From Glycomyces albidus (GTDB lineage Bacteria > Actinomycetota > Actinomycetes > Mycobacteriales > Micromonosporaceae): 64,000 nt of DNA. The stretch is from assembly GCF_009451885.1 (NCBI RefSeq), contig NZ_WIAO01000027.1:1-64000 (forward strand). The letters are read 5' to 3'. Numbering within the stretch: the first letter of the stretch is position 1; each line of letters starts with the position of its first letter. The notes beneath the pieces are model-generated. The model made no database searches, was not told the DNA's origin, and saw nothing but the letters and a program-made list of their open reading frames with translations. Position numbers and translations under genes: made by a program. Shown piece by piece: positions 50,296 through 63,681 of the stretch.

Positions 50296-52775
50296 TTCCC
50301 TTGGGAGGAGCGGAGGACGGGCGTACCGAGCAGGACCGGCTGCGAGCGCTCGGTGGTCCCGGCCGGGAACTTCTGGCCGCGGACCTCTTCGAACTCGATC
50401 GTGGGGTCCGGGGTCTCGGGGGCGTTGACGAAGGAGACGAACCGCTGGAGCTTCTCGGGGTCGTCGATGACGCCCTTCCACTCGTCGGCGTAGTTCTCGA
50501 CGTGCTTGGCCATGAGCGCGTCGAGTTCGCCGCAGATGCCGAGCCGGTCGTCGACGATGACCTCGCGGAGGTAGTCGAGGCCGCCTTCGAGGGATTCGAC
50601 CCACTTGGAGGTGCGCTGGAGCCGGTCGGCGGTGGAGATGTAGAACATCAGGAACCGGTCGATGGTGCGGACCAGCGTCTCGGAGTCCACGTCGGACAGG
50701 AGCAGGTCGGCGTGGCGGGGCGTGAAGCCGCCGTTGCCGCCGACGTAGAGGTTCCAGCCGTGCTCGGTGGCGATGATCCCGAAGTCCTTGCCGCGGGCTT
50801 CGGCGCATTCGCGCGCGCAGCCGGAGACGGCGGACTTGAGCTTGTGGGGGCTGCGCAAGCCCCGGTAGCGCAGTTCGAGGTCGATGGCCATCTTGACCGA
50901 GTCCTGGACGCCGTAGCGGCACCAGTCGGTGCCGACGCAGGACTTGACGGTGCGCAGGGCCTTGCCGTAGGCGTGGCCGGATTCGAAGCCGGCGTCGACG
51001 AGCTTGCGCCAGATCTTCGGGAGGTCTTCGACGCGGGCGCCGAACATGTCGATGCGCTGGCCGCCGGTGATCTTGGTGTAGAGGTCGAACTCCTTGGCGA
51101 CCTCGCCGATGACGATGAGCTTGTCGGGCGTGATCTCGCCGCCGGGGATGCGCGGGACGACCGAGTAGGTGCCGTTGCGCTGCATGTTGGCGAGGAAGTG
51201 GTCGTTGGTGTCCTGGAGCGCGGCCTGCTCGCCGTCGAGGATGTGGCCGTTGGAGAGGCTCGCGAGGATCGAGGCGACCGCGGGCTTGCACAGGTCGCAT
51301 CCGGAGCCGGTGCCGTAGCGGGTGATCAGCTCGGAGAAGGTGGTGATGCCGGTGACCTTGACGATGTCGAACAGTTCGGCCCGGGACTGGGTGAAGTGCT
51401 CGCACACGGCCTTGGAGACCTCGACGCCGCCTTCGGCGAGGAGCTGCTTGAGCATGGGGATGCACGAGCCGCAGGAGGTGCCGGCCTTGGTGCAGGTCTT
51501 CAGCTCGGCGACGTCGTGGCAGCCTTCGTGGATGGCGCCCATGATCTCGCCCTTGGTGACGGCGTTGCAGGAGCAGACCTGCGCGCCGTCGGGCAGGGCG
51601 CCTTCGATCTCGCCGCCGCCGAGGAGGTCGGCGAGCTTGCCGGGGACCTTGCCGCCGACGCTGGCGCGCAGCAGCGGGTAGGGCTCGGCGTCGCCGACGA
51701 GCATGCCGCCGAGCAGGGTGGTGGCGTCGTCGGAGAGGATCAGCTTGGCGTACGTGCCGTGGGCCGGGTCGAGGTAGGTGGTGGAGAGCGGGCCCTCCAT
51801 CGCCCCGAACTGGGCGACGTCGACGCCGAGGAGCTTGAGCTTCGTGGACATGTCGGCGCCGGGGAAGGTCGCCTCGCCGCCCGCGAGGCGGTCGGCGACC
51901 ACTTCGGCCATCGCGTAGCCGGGGGCCACGAGGCCGTAGCACATGCCTTCCATGGCGGCGACCTCGCCGATCGCGTACACGTCCGGGTCGGAGGTGGCGC
52001 AGGACAGGTCGGTGATGATGCCGCCGCGCTCGCCGACCTCGATGCCGCAGTCGCGGGCGAGCTGGTCGCGGGGGCGCACGCCGGCCGCGAAGATGATCAG
52101 GTCGGTGTCGTAGGAGACGCCGTCGCGGTTGGTGTCCATGCGCAGGCGGCCGTCGACGGCTTCGATCTTCGTGCCGCCGGTCGAGCAGTCGACGCCGATG
52201 CCGAGCTTCTCGATGTGCTGCTTGAGGATGCCGCCGCCGGCCTCGTCGAGCTGGCGGGCCATGAGCCAGGGGGCGAACTCGACGATCTGGGTCTCGAGGC
52301 CCAGGAGCTTCAGGGCGTTCGCGGCTTCGAGGCCGAGGAGGCCGCCGCCGATGACGACGCCGTGGCGCCGGCCCTCGGCGTGGGCCTTGATGTTCTCGAG
52401 GTCCTCGATGGTGCGGTACACGAACACGCCCGGGAGGTCCTTGCCCTCCATGGGGGGCACGAACGCGTAGGAGCCGGTGGCGAACACGAGCTTGTCGTAC
52501 GGGTACTCGCCCGTCGCGGAGCGGACGACCTTCGCGGCGCGGTCCACTTCGGTCGCGGCCTCGCCGAGGCGGACCTCGACGCCGGGCAGGTCCGAGGCGA
52601 GCGAGAGCTCCTCGGCGCTGACGCCGTCGAAGAACGCCGAGAGGCGGACCCGGTCGTACGCCGGGCGCGGCTCCTCGCACAGGACCGTGACCTCCCAGGA
52701 CGGGTCGCGCTGGGTGACCGCCTCCAGGAAGCGGCGGCCGACCATGCCGTCGCCGATGACTACGAGTTTGCTCAT
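50292..52775 (-). CDS. nirB: Nitrite reductase [NAD(P)H] large subunit NirB
   Basis: An 827-residue cytoplasmic enzyme. Order: FAD/NAD(P) domain (LVVIGDGMVGRRFLE, VVIGGGLLGLEAANALKLLG), BFD-type [2Fe-2S] Cys set (VCSCNAVTKGEI, TCTKAGTSCGSC), and sulfite/nitrite reductase domains. The siroheme-[4Fe-4S] ligands are visible as SCVGTDWCRYG and GCARECAEARG. It reduces nitrite to ammonium for assimilation. The ATG overlaps the stop of the upstream flavoprotein (ATGA), so the four genes here form one transcript. Confidence 0.96.
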   Translation of the reverse strand: MSKLVVIGDGMVGRRFLEAVTQRDPSWEVTVLCEEPRPAYDRVRLSAFFDGVSAEELSLASDLPGVEVRLGEAATEVDRAAKVVRSATGEYPYDKLVFATGSYAFVPPMEGKDLPGVFVYRTIEDLENIKAHAEGRRHGVVIGGGLLGLEAANALKLLGLETQIVEFAPWLMARQLDEAGGGILKQHIEKLGIGVDCSTGGTKIEAVDGRLRMDTNRDGVSYDTDLIIFAAGVRPRDQLARDCGIEVGERGGIITDLSCATSDPDVYAIGEVAAMEGMCYGLVAPGYAMAEVVADRLAGGEATFPGADMSTKLKLLGVDVAQFGAMEGPLSTTYLDPAHGTYAKLILSDDATTLLGGMLVGDAEPYPLLRASVGGKVPGKLADLLGGGEIEGALPDGAQVCSCNAVTKGEIMGAIHEGCHDVAELKTCTKAGTSCGSCIPMLKQLLAEGGVEVSKAVCEHFTQSRAELFDIVKVTGITTFSELITRYGTGSGCDLCKPAVASILASLSNGHILDGEQAALQDTNDHFLANMQRNGTYSVVPRIPGGEITPDKLIVIGEVAKEFDLYTKITGGQRIDMFGARVEDLPKIWRKLVDAGFESGHAYGKALRTVKSCVGTDWCRYGVQDSVKMAIDLELRYRGLRSPHKLKSAVSGCARECAEARGKDFGIIATEHGWNLYVGGNGGFTPRHADLLLSDVDSETLVRTIDRFLMFYISTADRLQRTSKWVESLEGGLDYLREVIVDDRLGICGELDALMAKHVENYADEWKGVIDDPEKLQRFVSFVNAPETPDPTIEFEEVRGQKFPAGTTERSQPVLLGTPVLRSSQGK

Positions 52776-54193
52776 GCTGACACCTCATCGAGTTGTTCGG
52801 CGGCCCGGCCGAGTCCGGCGACGGTGCCGTTCAGCCACTTGCAGAGTCCGGCGACGTCTTCGGTGCAGGTTCCGCATCCGGTCGACGCCTGCGTGGCGTC
52901 GGACAGGGCCTCGGGAGTGCGGGCGCCGTTGAAGAACGCGTCGCTGAGCTCCCGTTTCGTGACGTTGTTGCAGCGGCAGACCACGACCTCGTCGGGCATG
53001 GACGCCGGCGTTACGGGGGCCACCGAGACGGATTCGCCGGGGCGGCCCATGAGGAGGGTGCGGCGGTCGTGCGGCACCGGGTCGCCGGTGTCGAACAACT
53101 GGACCACCTGGCCCACCATCGGGTTGTCGCCGAGCATGACCGCGCCCGCGAGGCGGCCCTCGGCGTCGATGACCAGGCGCGCGTACGTGCCGCGCGCGGG
53201 ATCGGCGAAGGAGACCACCTCGTCGCCGTCGACCTCGCCCATGGCGGCCAGCTCGATGCCGGAGGCCTTGAGGCGGGTGACCAGGCGCGAGCCCTCGTAG
53301 GCGGCGTCGGGGTTGACGCCGGAGAGGAGGTCGACGACGACGTCCGCCTGCTCCCAGGCGGGGCCGACGAGGCCGTAGGGGATGCCGCGGTGCTCGGCGC
53401 AGTCGCCGACCGCGAAGACGTCGGGGTGGGAGGTGCGGCACTGGTCGTCGATGACGACGGCGCGGCCGGTCGCCAGGCCCATCGAGGCGGCCAGGTCGGT
53501 GTTGGGGCGGATCCCGCACGAGACGACCAGGAGCTGCCCGGTGACGGTGCGGCCGTCGGCGAGCACGAGCGTGAGCCCGTCGTCGCCGTGGATGACGCGG
53601 GTGGTCTGCGCGTCGACGACCGACTCGACGCCGACTTCGGCGTACGTGTCGGCGAGGACCTTCGCGCCGAGCGGGTCGAGCTGGCGGTCCATGAGGTGGC
53701 CCGCGGCGTGGACCACGGTCACGTCCATGCCCCGCTTGGCGAGCCCGCGGGCGGATTCCAGGCCGAGGAGGCCGCCGCCGAGGACGATCGCGGAGGCGCG
53801 GTTCGCGGCCTCGTCGAGGATCGAGCGCGCGTCCTCGATGGTGCGGAGCACGTACGCGCCGGTGGGGAGCGGGTCGAGGCCCGGGATCGGCGGCACGAAC
53901 GCCTCCGCGCCCGTGGCGAGGACGAGCTTGTCGAAGGGGGTCCCGTTCACCGTCTTCGCGTCGAGGTCGACGGTCTCGACGGCCTCGCCGAGGCGGAGCT
54001 CGACGTGGTCGGGCGGGACGGGAAGGGCGATCTCGGCCTCGGTCTGCTTGCCCGCGATCATGCTCGAGAGCAGGATGCGGTTGTACGCGGCCTCGGACTC
54101 GGCGCCGAACACGGTGACGTCGACGCCGCGGCGCCCGAGCTCGCGGGCGATGCGGGCCCCGGCCATGCCGTAGCCGACGATGGCGACCTTCAC
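52772..54193 (-). CDS. FAD-dependent oxidoreductase with BFD-type [2Fe-2S] domain (NasB/NirB-N-like)
   Basis: A 473-residue flavoprotein like the first half of NirB: VAIVGYGMAGARIARELGRR (FAD), SAIVLGGGLLGLESARGLAK (NAD), DVFAVGDCAEHRG, and a C-terminal VVCRCNNVTKRELSDAF with GCGTCTEDVAGLC ([2Fe-2S] ligands). It ends before any siroheme domain. The likely role is electron transfer from NAD(P)H to a nitrate or nitrite reductase; the partial nasA-type gene at the right edge is a candidate partner. First gene of the operon; a GlnR-type site lies 110-150 bases upstream. Confidence 0.88.
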   Translation of the reverse strand: MKVAIVGYGMAGARIARELGRRGVDVTVFGAESEAAYNRILLSSMIAGKQTEAEIALPVPPDHVELRLGEAVETVDLDAKTVNGTPFDKLVLATGAEAFVPPIPGLDPLPTGAYVLRTIEDARSILDEAANRASAIVLGGGLLGLESARGLAKRGMDVTVVHAAGHLMDRQLDPLGAKVLADTYAEVGVESVVDAQTTRVIHGDDGLTLVLADGRTVTGQLLVVSCGIRPNTDLAASMGLATGRAVVIDDQCRTSHPDVFAVGDCAEHRGIPYGLVGPAWEQADVVVDLLSGVNPDAAYEGSRLVTRLKASGIELAAMGEVDGDEVVSFADPARGTYARLVIDAEGRLAGAVMLGDNPMVGQVVQLFDTGDPVPHDRRTLLMGRPGESVSVAPVTPASMPDEVVVCRCNNVTKRELSDAFFNGARTPEALSDATQASTGCGTCTEDVAGLCKWLNGTVAGLGRAAEQLDEVSA

Positions 54194-54289
54194 GCGCTGG
54201 ACCTCCAGGTGCTGGCTGACTGCGGGCGCGACCTGGATCCCAGGTCGCGCTGTCGGAGCGACGGCGCTGTCAGCCCGACTGGCGTCTAG

Positions 54290-58411
<4,122 letters not shown>

Positions 58412-58440
58412 TAATCGCCTCGAAGTGAGGAAGTGTCCGC

Positions 58441-59865
58441 ATGACCGACTCCGCCGTCGAAAGCACGCCGGCCGCCGTTCCGCAGCAGACCGCGAACGGA
58501 CAGCACCAGACCAGCCTCAGCACCGCCGCCGCCCGCAACCTCGCCACCACCACCAAGACCGTCCCGCAGATGCAGGAGATCACCTCCCGGTGGCTCCTGC
58601 GGGTGCTCCCGTGGGTGCAGACCCAGGGCGGCGCGTACCGGGTCAACCGGCGCCTCACGCACACCGTCGGCGACGGCCGCGTCGAGTTCACCACCGAGGG
58701 GGACGCCGTCCGCGTCATCCCGACCGAGCTCGGCGAGATCGCGCTCCTGCGCGGCATCGACGACGAAGAGGTGCTGGGCGCGCTCGCCGACCGCTTCGAG
58801 CAGCGCGAGATCCGCTCCGGGGAGCACCTCGCCCAGGAGGGGCAGCCGGTCGACGGCCTGCACCTGATCGCCCACGGCCGCGTCGAGAAGTTCGGCGCCG
58901 GGCCCTACGGGGACCAGTCGTCGCTCGGGCTCATGGTGGACGGCGACCACTTCGGCGACGAGATCCTCATCGAGGACGGGCCCGTGTGGGACCACGACGT
59001 CATCGCGGCCACCCCGGTCACGGTCCTGACCCTCCCGGCCCCCGCGGTGGCCGAGCTGCTCGAGCGGGTGCCCGCGCTCGCCGAGCACCTGGAGCGGTTC
59101 CGGGCCGGGCGGTCGGCGAAGGCGAACAAGTACGGCGAGTCGGCGATCGACATCGCCGCGGGCCACACCGGCGAACCGGACCTGCCGCGCACGTTCGTCG
59201 ACTACGAGCTCGCGCCGCGCGAGTACGAGCTGTCGGTGGCGCAGACGGTGCTGCGCGTCCACACGCGCGTCGCCGACCTCTACAACCACCCGATGAACCA
59301 GATGGAGCAGCAGCTCCGGCTCACCGTCGAGGCCCTCCGCGAGCAGCAGGAGGACCAGATGGTCAACAACAAGGAGTTCGGGCTCCTGCACAACGCGGCG
59401 CTGAGCCAGCGGATCCCGACCCGGTCGGGCCCGCCCACGCCGGACGACATGGACGAGCTCATCAGCCGCCGCCGCAAGCCCCAGTACCTGCTCGCGCACC
59501 CGAGGGCGATCGCCGCGTTCGGCCGCGAGTGCACCAAGCGGGGCATCTACCCGTCGACGGTCGACTTCCACGGGCACCACATCCCGGCGTGGCGGGGCGT
59601 CCCGATCCTGCCGTGCAACAAGATCCCGATCTCCTCGGCCCGCACCACCTCGATCATGTGCATGCGGACCGGCGAGCAGGACCAGGGCGTGGTCGGGCTG
59701 CACCAGACGGGCCTGCCCGACGAGTACGAGCCCGGACTGTCGGTGCGGTTCATGGGCATCGACGAGAAGGCCGTCATGTCGTACCTCGTGAGCGCCTACT
59801 TCTCGGTGGCGGTCCTCGTCCCCGACGCGCTCGGCGTCCTCGAGCACGTCGAGATCGGACGCTAG
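58441..59865 (+). CDS. Family 2B encapsulin nanocompartment shell protein (EshA-like)
   Basis: A 474-residue shell protein. The N-arm region ([44 protein letters not shown]) and the HK97-type core ([58 protein letters not shown]) match family 2 encapsulins. A cNMP-binding-like domain is inserted at residues ~90-225 ([40 protein letters not shown]), defining type 2B; the usual nucleotide-binding Arg of the phosphate cassette is not evident. Such shells self-assemble and enclose cargo enzymes with disordered targeting tails; terpene cyclases are known cargo. GAGGAAG precedes ATG 58441, after an A+T-rich 82-base gap. A strong hairpin follows. Confidence 0.93.
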   Translation: MTDSAVESTPAAVPQQTANGQHQTSLSTAAARNLATTTKTVPQMQEITSRWLLRVLPWVQTQGGAYRVNRRLTHTVGDGRVEFTTEGDAVRVIPTELGEIALLRGIDDEEVLGALADRFEQREIRSGEHLAQEGQPVDGLHLIAHGRVEKFGAGPYGDQSSLGLMVDGDHFGDEILIEDGPVWDHDVIAATPVTVLTLPAPAVAELLERVPALAEHLERFRAGRSAKANKYGESAIDIAAGHTGEPDLPRTFVDYELAPREYELSVAQTVLRVHTRVADLYNHPMNQMEQQLRLTVEALREQQEDQMVNNKEFGLLHNAALSQRIPTRSGPPTPDDMDELISRRRKPQYLLAHPRAIAAFGRECTKRGIYPSTVDFHGHHIPAWRGVPILPCNKIPISSARTTSIMCMRTGEQDQGVVGLHQTGLPDEYEPGLSVRFMGIDEKAVMSYLVSAYFSVAVLVPDALGVLEHVEIGR

Positions 59866-59883
59866 GCCGGACTGCCCTGACAA

Positions 59884-59927
59884 GCCCGGGCGGCCGCGGG
59901 ACCGCACCGTCTCGCGGCCGCCCGGGC
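59884..59927 (+). terminator. Intercistronic 15-bp hairpin after the encapsulin gene
   Basis: GCCCGGGCGGCCGCG and CGCGGCCGCCCGGGC pair perfectly around a 14-base loop, within the 91 bases between the shell gene and the prenyl synthase gene. It could partly stop transcription or protect the upstream mRNA end, making shell mRNA more abundant than downstream mRNA. Confidence 0.65.
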
Positions 59928-59956
59928 CCGAACCCCGAGACATAGGGAGGCCCCGA

Positions 59957-61086
59957 ATGACCGTCCTGACCGACCAGTACACCGCCGAGCGCGAGGCGAT
60001 CGACGCGGGGCTCCGCGCGGCCGCGAGCCGGCTCCCCGGCCCGGCCGCCCGGATCGCGGCCTACCACTTCGGATGGACCGACGAGGCCGGGAGCCCGGTC
60101 GACGCGAACTCCGGGAAGGCCCTGCGGCCGCTCCTGACGCTCCTGGCCGCCAAGACCGTCGCGGGCGACTGGCGGGCCGCCGTCCCGGCCGCCATCGCGG
60201 TCGAGATGGTCCACAACTTCTCCCTCATCCACGACGACATCATCGACAGGGACGGGCTGCGCCGGCACCGGCCGACCGCGTGGAAGGTGTACGGCGTCAA
60301 CGACGCGATCCTCGTCGGCGACGCGCTGCACGCGCTCGCGTTCGAGGTCATCGCCGAGACCGGCGGCGACCGGGCGCCGGCGGGAACGGGACTGCTCGCG
60401 CAGACCGTGCGGGCGCTCATCGAAGGGCAGCTCGCCGACACGCGGTTCGAGGACCGCGACCACGTGGACCTCGGCGAGTGCGTGGCGATGAGCGAGGCGA
60501 AGACGGCGTCGCTCATGGCGTGCGCGACGGCGCTCGGGGCGATGTTCGCCGGCGGCACGGCCGAGCAGGTGGACGCCTTGCGGGAGTTCGGGTTCCGGGT
60601 CGGGCTCGCGTTCCAGCACGTGGACGACCTCCTGGGGATCTGGGGCGACCCGGCCGTCACCGGCAAGGCCGTGTACTCGGACCTGCGGAACCGCAAGAAG
60701 TCGCTGCCGGTGACCGCCGCGCTCGGCTCGGGGCACGCGGACGCCGCTGAGCTCGCGCGGCTCTACCGGGCCGGCGGGCCGCTCGACGAGGCGGCGCTTC
60801 GCCGCGCCGCCGACCTGGTCGAGTCCTGCGGCGGCCGCGCCGCGAGCCAGCGCGCCGCCGAGACGCTCATCGCGTCGGCCGCGAACGGCCTCGCGGGGCG
60901 ACGGCTGCACGACGACGCAGTGGAGGAGCTCACGAGCCTGGCGGCGAGCACCGTCGGCAGGGCCAGTTTATGGGCGGCGAGCCTCGCCCGGACCGCGCCG
61001 GCCGTCCCGACGGCCCGCGAGCGGGTCGGGACGGCCGAGGGGGCGGTGCTCCGCCGTCCGACGGCCGCGAATCCGACCGGGCGGCC
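59957..61086 (+). CDS. Polyprenyl (farnesyl/geranylgeranyl) diphosphate synthase, no stop codon at expected end
   Basis: A trans-prenyltransferase: first Asp-rich motif HDDIIDRDGLRRHRPT near residue 95 with Phe five residues before it, second motif FQHVDDLLGIWGD near residue 220, and GKALRPLL and SEAKTASLM motifs. It would join IPP and allylic diphosphates; C15 or C20 product is plausible and C15 would feed geosmin synthase. The family normally ends near residue 335 (AASTVGR). The frame, still with coding bias, continues to about 61080 where the ispH frame takes over; it has no stop until 61436-61438. The listed end is the base before the likely ispH start. AGGGAGG precedes ATG 59957. Confidence 0.85.
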
Positions 61087-62055
61087 GTGCGGCGGGTCCT
61101 GCTGCCGTCGCCGCGGTCGTTCTGCGCGGGCGTGGAACGGGCGATCGAGATCGTGGAGCGCCTGCTCGAGCAGCACGGGCCGCCGGTGTACGTGCGGAAC
61201 CAGATCGTCCACAATGCGCACGTCGTGGCGGGCCTGGAGGCGAAGGGCGCGGTGTTCGTGTCCGAGCTCGACGAGGTCCCCGAGCATGCGCTCGTGGTGT
61301 TCAGCGCGCACGGCGTGGCCCCGGCCGTGGAGGCGGAGGCGGCGCGGCGCGGACTGGACGCGGTCGACGCGACGTGCCCGCTCGTGGCGAAGGTCCACGC
61401 GGAGGCGAAGCGGGCGGCCGACGCGGGTGACACGGTGATCCTCATCGGCCACGACGGGCACGAGGAGGTGGCCGGCACGCTGGGCGTGGCGCCGGGCCGG
61501 ACGGTGCTGGTCGAGACCGTGGAAGGCGTGGCCGAGGTGCGGGTGGCGGACCGGGAGAAGGTCACCTACCTGAGCCAGACGACCCTGTCGGTGTCCGAAG
61601 TGGAGGAGATCGCGGCGGCGCTGCGGGCCCGGTTCCCGAACATCAGAGGGCAGGGCGCCGAGGACATCTGCTACGCGACGAGCAACCGCCAGGCCGCCGT
61701 GGCCGCGGTCGTCGACGAAGCGGACCTGGTCCTGGTGGTCGGTTCGGCGAACTCCTCGAACTCGAACCGCCTCGTGGAGCTGGCGGCGGCGGCCGGCGTC
61801 GAGGCGCACCTGATCGAGGACGCGGCCGCGATCGATCCGGCGTGGCTCGACGCGGCGGGCACCGTGGCCGTGACCGCCGGGGCCTCGGCGCCCCCGGTGC
61901 TCGTGGACGAGGTGGTCGCGGCCATCGCGGCGGCCGGCCCGATCGAAGTGGTCGAACGCCGGGTCGCCGACGAGCCGCAGGAGTTCCTGCTCCCCCAGCG
62001 GCTCCGGACGCACGATGCGCCGGCGCCCTCCGGGCGGACTCGGCCGCCGCGCTGA
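61087..62055 (+). CDS. ispH: 4-hydroxy-3-methylbut-2-enyl diphosphate reductase IspH
   Basis: A [4Fe-4S] enzyme and last step of the MEP pathway, giving IPP and DMAPP. Cluster cysteines are in SFCAGVERAIEI, DATCPLVAKVH and DICYATSNRQ; other motifs are YVRNQIVHNAHVV, FSAHGVAP, GHDGHEEVAGTLG and VVGSANSSNSNRLVE. GTG 61087 (VRRVLLPSPRSFCAGV) matches the normal family start, giving 322 residues; an in-frame ATG at 60970 would add a non-conserved tail. It is tightly joined to the prenyl synthase, out of frame with it and without an intervening stop. Placement here suggests dedicated precursor supply. Confidence 0.93.
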   Translation: MRRVLLPSPRSFCAGVERAIEIVERLLEQHGPPVYVRNQIVHNAHVVAGLEAKGAVFVSELDEVPEHALVVFSAHGVAPAVEAEAARRGLDAVDATCPLVAKVHAEAKRAADAGDTVILIGHDGHEEVAGTLGVAPGRTVLVETVEGVAEVRVADREKVTYLSQTTLSVSEVEEIAAALRARFPNIRGQGAEDICYATSNRQAAVAAVVDEADLVLVVGSANSSNSNRLVELAAAAGVEAHLIEDAAAIDPAWLDAAGTVAVTAGASAPPVLVDEVVAAIAAAGPIEVVERRVADEPQEFLLPQRLRTHDAPAPSGRTRPPR

Positions 62056-62100
62056 CGCCGTCCGACCCGACCTCGCATGCACGTGACTGATCGATGAAGA

Positions 62101-62129
62101 CGCCCGGCCGCGCGATGCGCGGCCGGGCG
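62101..62129 (+). terminator. Terminator hairpin after ispH
   Basis: CGCCCGGCCGCGC and GCGCGGCCGGGCG form a perfect 13-bp stem with a 3-base loop, 46 bases after the ispH stop. The following ~190 bases up to the facing hydrolase hold no gene, only a short CGGGTTGCGCAACCCGG palindrome. Confidence 0.8.
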
Positions 62130-62326
62130 TTCCCGGTTTCCTGTTGCGGGTACGAGGCAGGTCAGGGGTCGCGGAAGCGGATCCCGGGCCGTTTCCCGGC
62201 CGCGGGTTGCGCAACCCGGCTTTCCGCCGCCTTCCGTTCACCGGCCGGGGGTCGCGGAAAGCCGAACCGCTCCGCTTCCTCGGCCGTCGGTCACGGAGCC
62301 GGGCCCGGGCCGTCCCCCTGCGCCGG

Positions 62327-63418
62327 CTACGGGTTGTGGAACTGGACCTCGGGCCATTCGGCGCTGGGGCCGTCGAGGATCGGCTGGTCCTCGCCGCGCA
62401 GGTGCTCGTCGACGAAGGCCGTGATGTAGGCCCTCGCGATGTCGTTGCTGCGGAAGCCGTCGGTCTCGTCCTGGTTCAGGCCGGCCTGCTCGGCGAGCGG
62501 GGCGGAGTCGGTCATGGCGCTGTGCCCGGTGCCGTCGACGGTGATCCACTGCTTCCAGCCGCAGAGCTTCTTCCAGGCCTTCTCCCAGGTCTTGTCCTCG
62601 CCGGGCAGCCCGTGCGGGTCGGCGCCGACCATGAGGAACGGGTCGCTGACGCGGCTCGGGTCGAGGGCGAAGAAGGTGCCGTCGAGGTTGAACCCGGCGT
62701 CGAAGCGGTCGTCGTTCGCGAGCGCGCGGTGGCTGGAGGCGCCGCCGATGGAGTGGCCGCCCACGGCGACCCGGCTCGCGTCGATCACGCCGGCGTCCTC
62801 CCAGGCCGCGTCGTCGCCGGTGAGTTCGTCGAGGACGAACGAGAGGTCCTCGGCCCGGTTCGGGACGAGCGTGTCGGCGTCGAGGTCCTGCGTGCAGGTG
62901 ATGCACTCGGTCGTGCGGTCCGGGAAGGTGATCGGGGCCTCGTAGTTGTGGCCGACGGCGGCCACGGCGTACCCCTGGCTGGCGAGCTCCTCGGCGAGGC
63001 CGGTGAGGGTGGCGCGCGGGAACGAGAACCCGGGCGAGAGGACCACGAGCGGGAGCGAGCCGTCGTCGGCGAGCGGCTCGGCGCCCTGCACGGAGTTGGT
63101 CTCGACCTGCGCCAGGAGGCCCCCCGGGATCTGGAGCTGCGCACCGAAGAGCGCCGACTCCTCGGCGGACATGTAGGGCGCGGTCGGGCCGTCGTCGCCG
63201 GTCGGGTACCAGAGGGTGACCATGAGCTCCCGGTCCTCGGTGGGGACCCACACGTCGGCGCGGTCCTCGTCGACGAGGTGGAGGGTCGTGGTGCCGGTCG
63301 CGTACTCGCCGGTGGGCTCGGGGATCGAGAAGACCGGCAGCTCCTGTGCGCCGGCGGGGGCGGCGAACAGGCCCGCCCCGACCGCGGCGGCGGTCGCGCC
63401 GATGAGCGTCCGTCTCAT
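62327..63418 (-). CDS. Secreted alpha/beta-hydrolase (PAF-acetylhydrolase/chlorophyllase-like)
   Basis: A 363-residue protein. ATG 63418 gives a signal peptide (MRRTLIGATAAAVGAGLFAA, APAGAQ); TTG 63430 preceded by AGGA is an alternative start. The nucleophile elbow is VAVGGHSIGGASSHRA (GHSIG), an acidic residue follows in GADPHG, and the catalytic His is probably in VDGTGHSAMTD. Layout and EVETNS/LPLVVLSPGFSFPRATL match the platelet-activating-factor acetylhydrolase-like esterases. A CITC pair may form a disulfide. Likely an extracellular esterase or lipase of unknown substrate. Unrelated to the geosmin genes it faces. Confidence 0.85.
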   Translation of the reverse strand: MRRTLIGATAAAVGAGLFAAPAGAQELPVFSIPEPTGEYATGTTTLHLVDEDRADVWVPTEDRELMVTLWYPTGDDGPTAPYMSAEESALFGAQLQIPGGLLAQVETNSVQGAEPLADDGSLPLVVLSPGFSFPRATLTGLAEELASQGYAVAAVGHNYEAPITFPDRTTECITCTQDLDADTLVPNRAEDLSFVLDELTGDDAAWEDAGVIDASRVAVGGHSIGGASSHRALANDDRFDAGFNLDGTFFALDPSRVSDPFLMVGADPHGLPGEDKTWEKAWKKLCGWKQWITVDGTGHSAMTDSAPLAEQAGLNQDETDGFRSNDIARAYITAFVDEHLRGEDQPILDGPSAEWPEVQFHNP

Positions 63419-63681
63419 GCTGCGTTGCAAGATGCGTCCTATCAGTGGTGGAGTCGCGCGGCCCGGTTCCGGGCCGCTCCACCACCGTATGGGCGCGGAA
63501 CGCCTGCCGCCCTCTGCCTTTCGACCGGTACGGGTCGGTCGTTCGACCGATCTTTCAAGGGCCGCTCGGGAAGTCGGCGCCTCCGCGTCGAAGACCGCTC
63601 GGGTTCCGGCGTCCGTTCGAGCGCCCCTCGGGCGGCGCGGAGGCGATCGCGACGGCCGCCGTTCCTGCAAGGGCGGGGCGG

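Noticed and set aside
50301-53300. 999-codon plus-strand open frame
   Set aside because: Antisense to nirB and the FAD oxidoreductase, both with clear family signatures.
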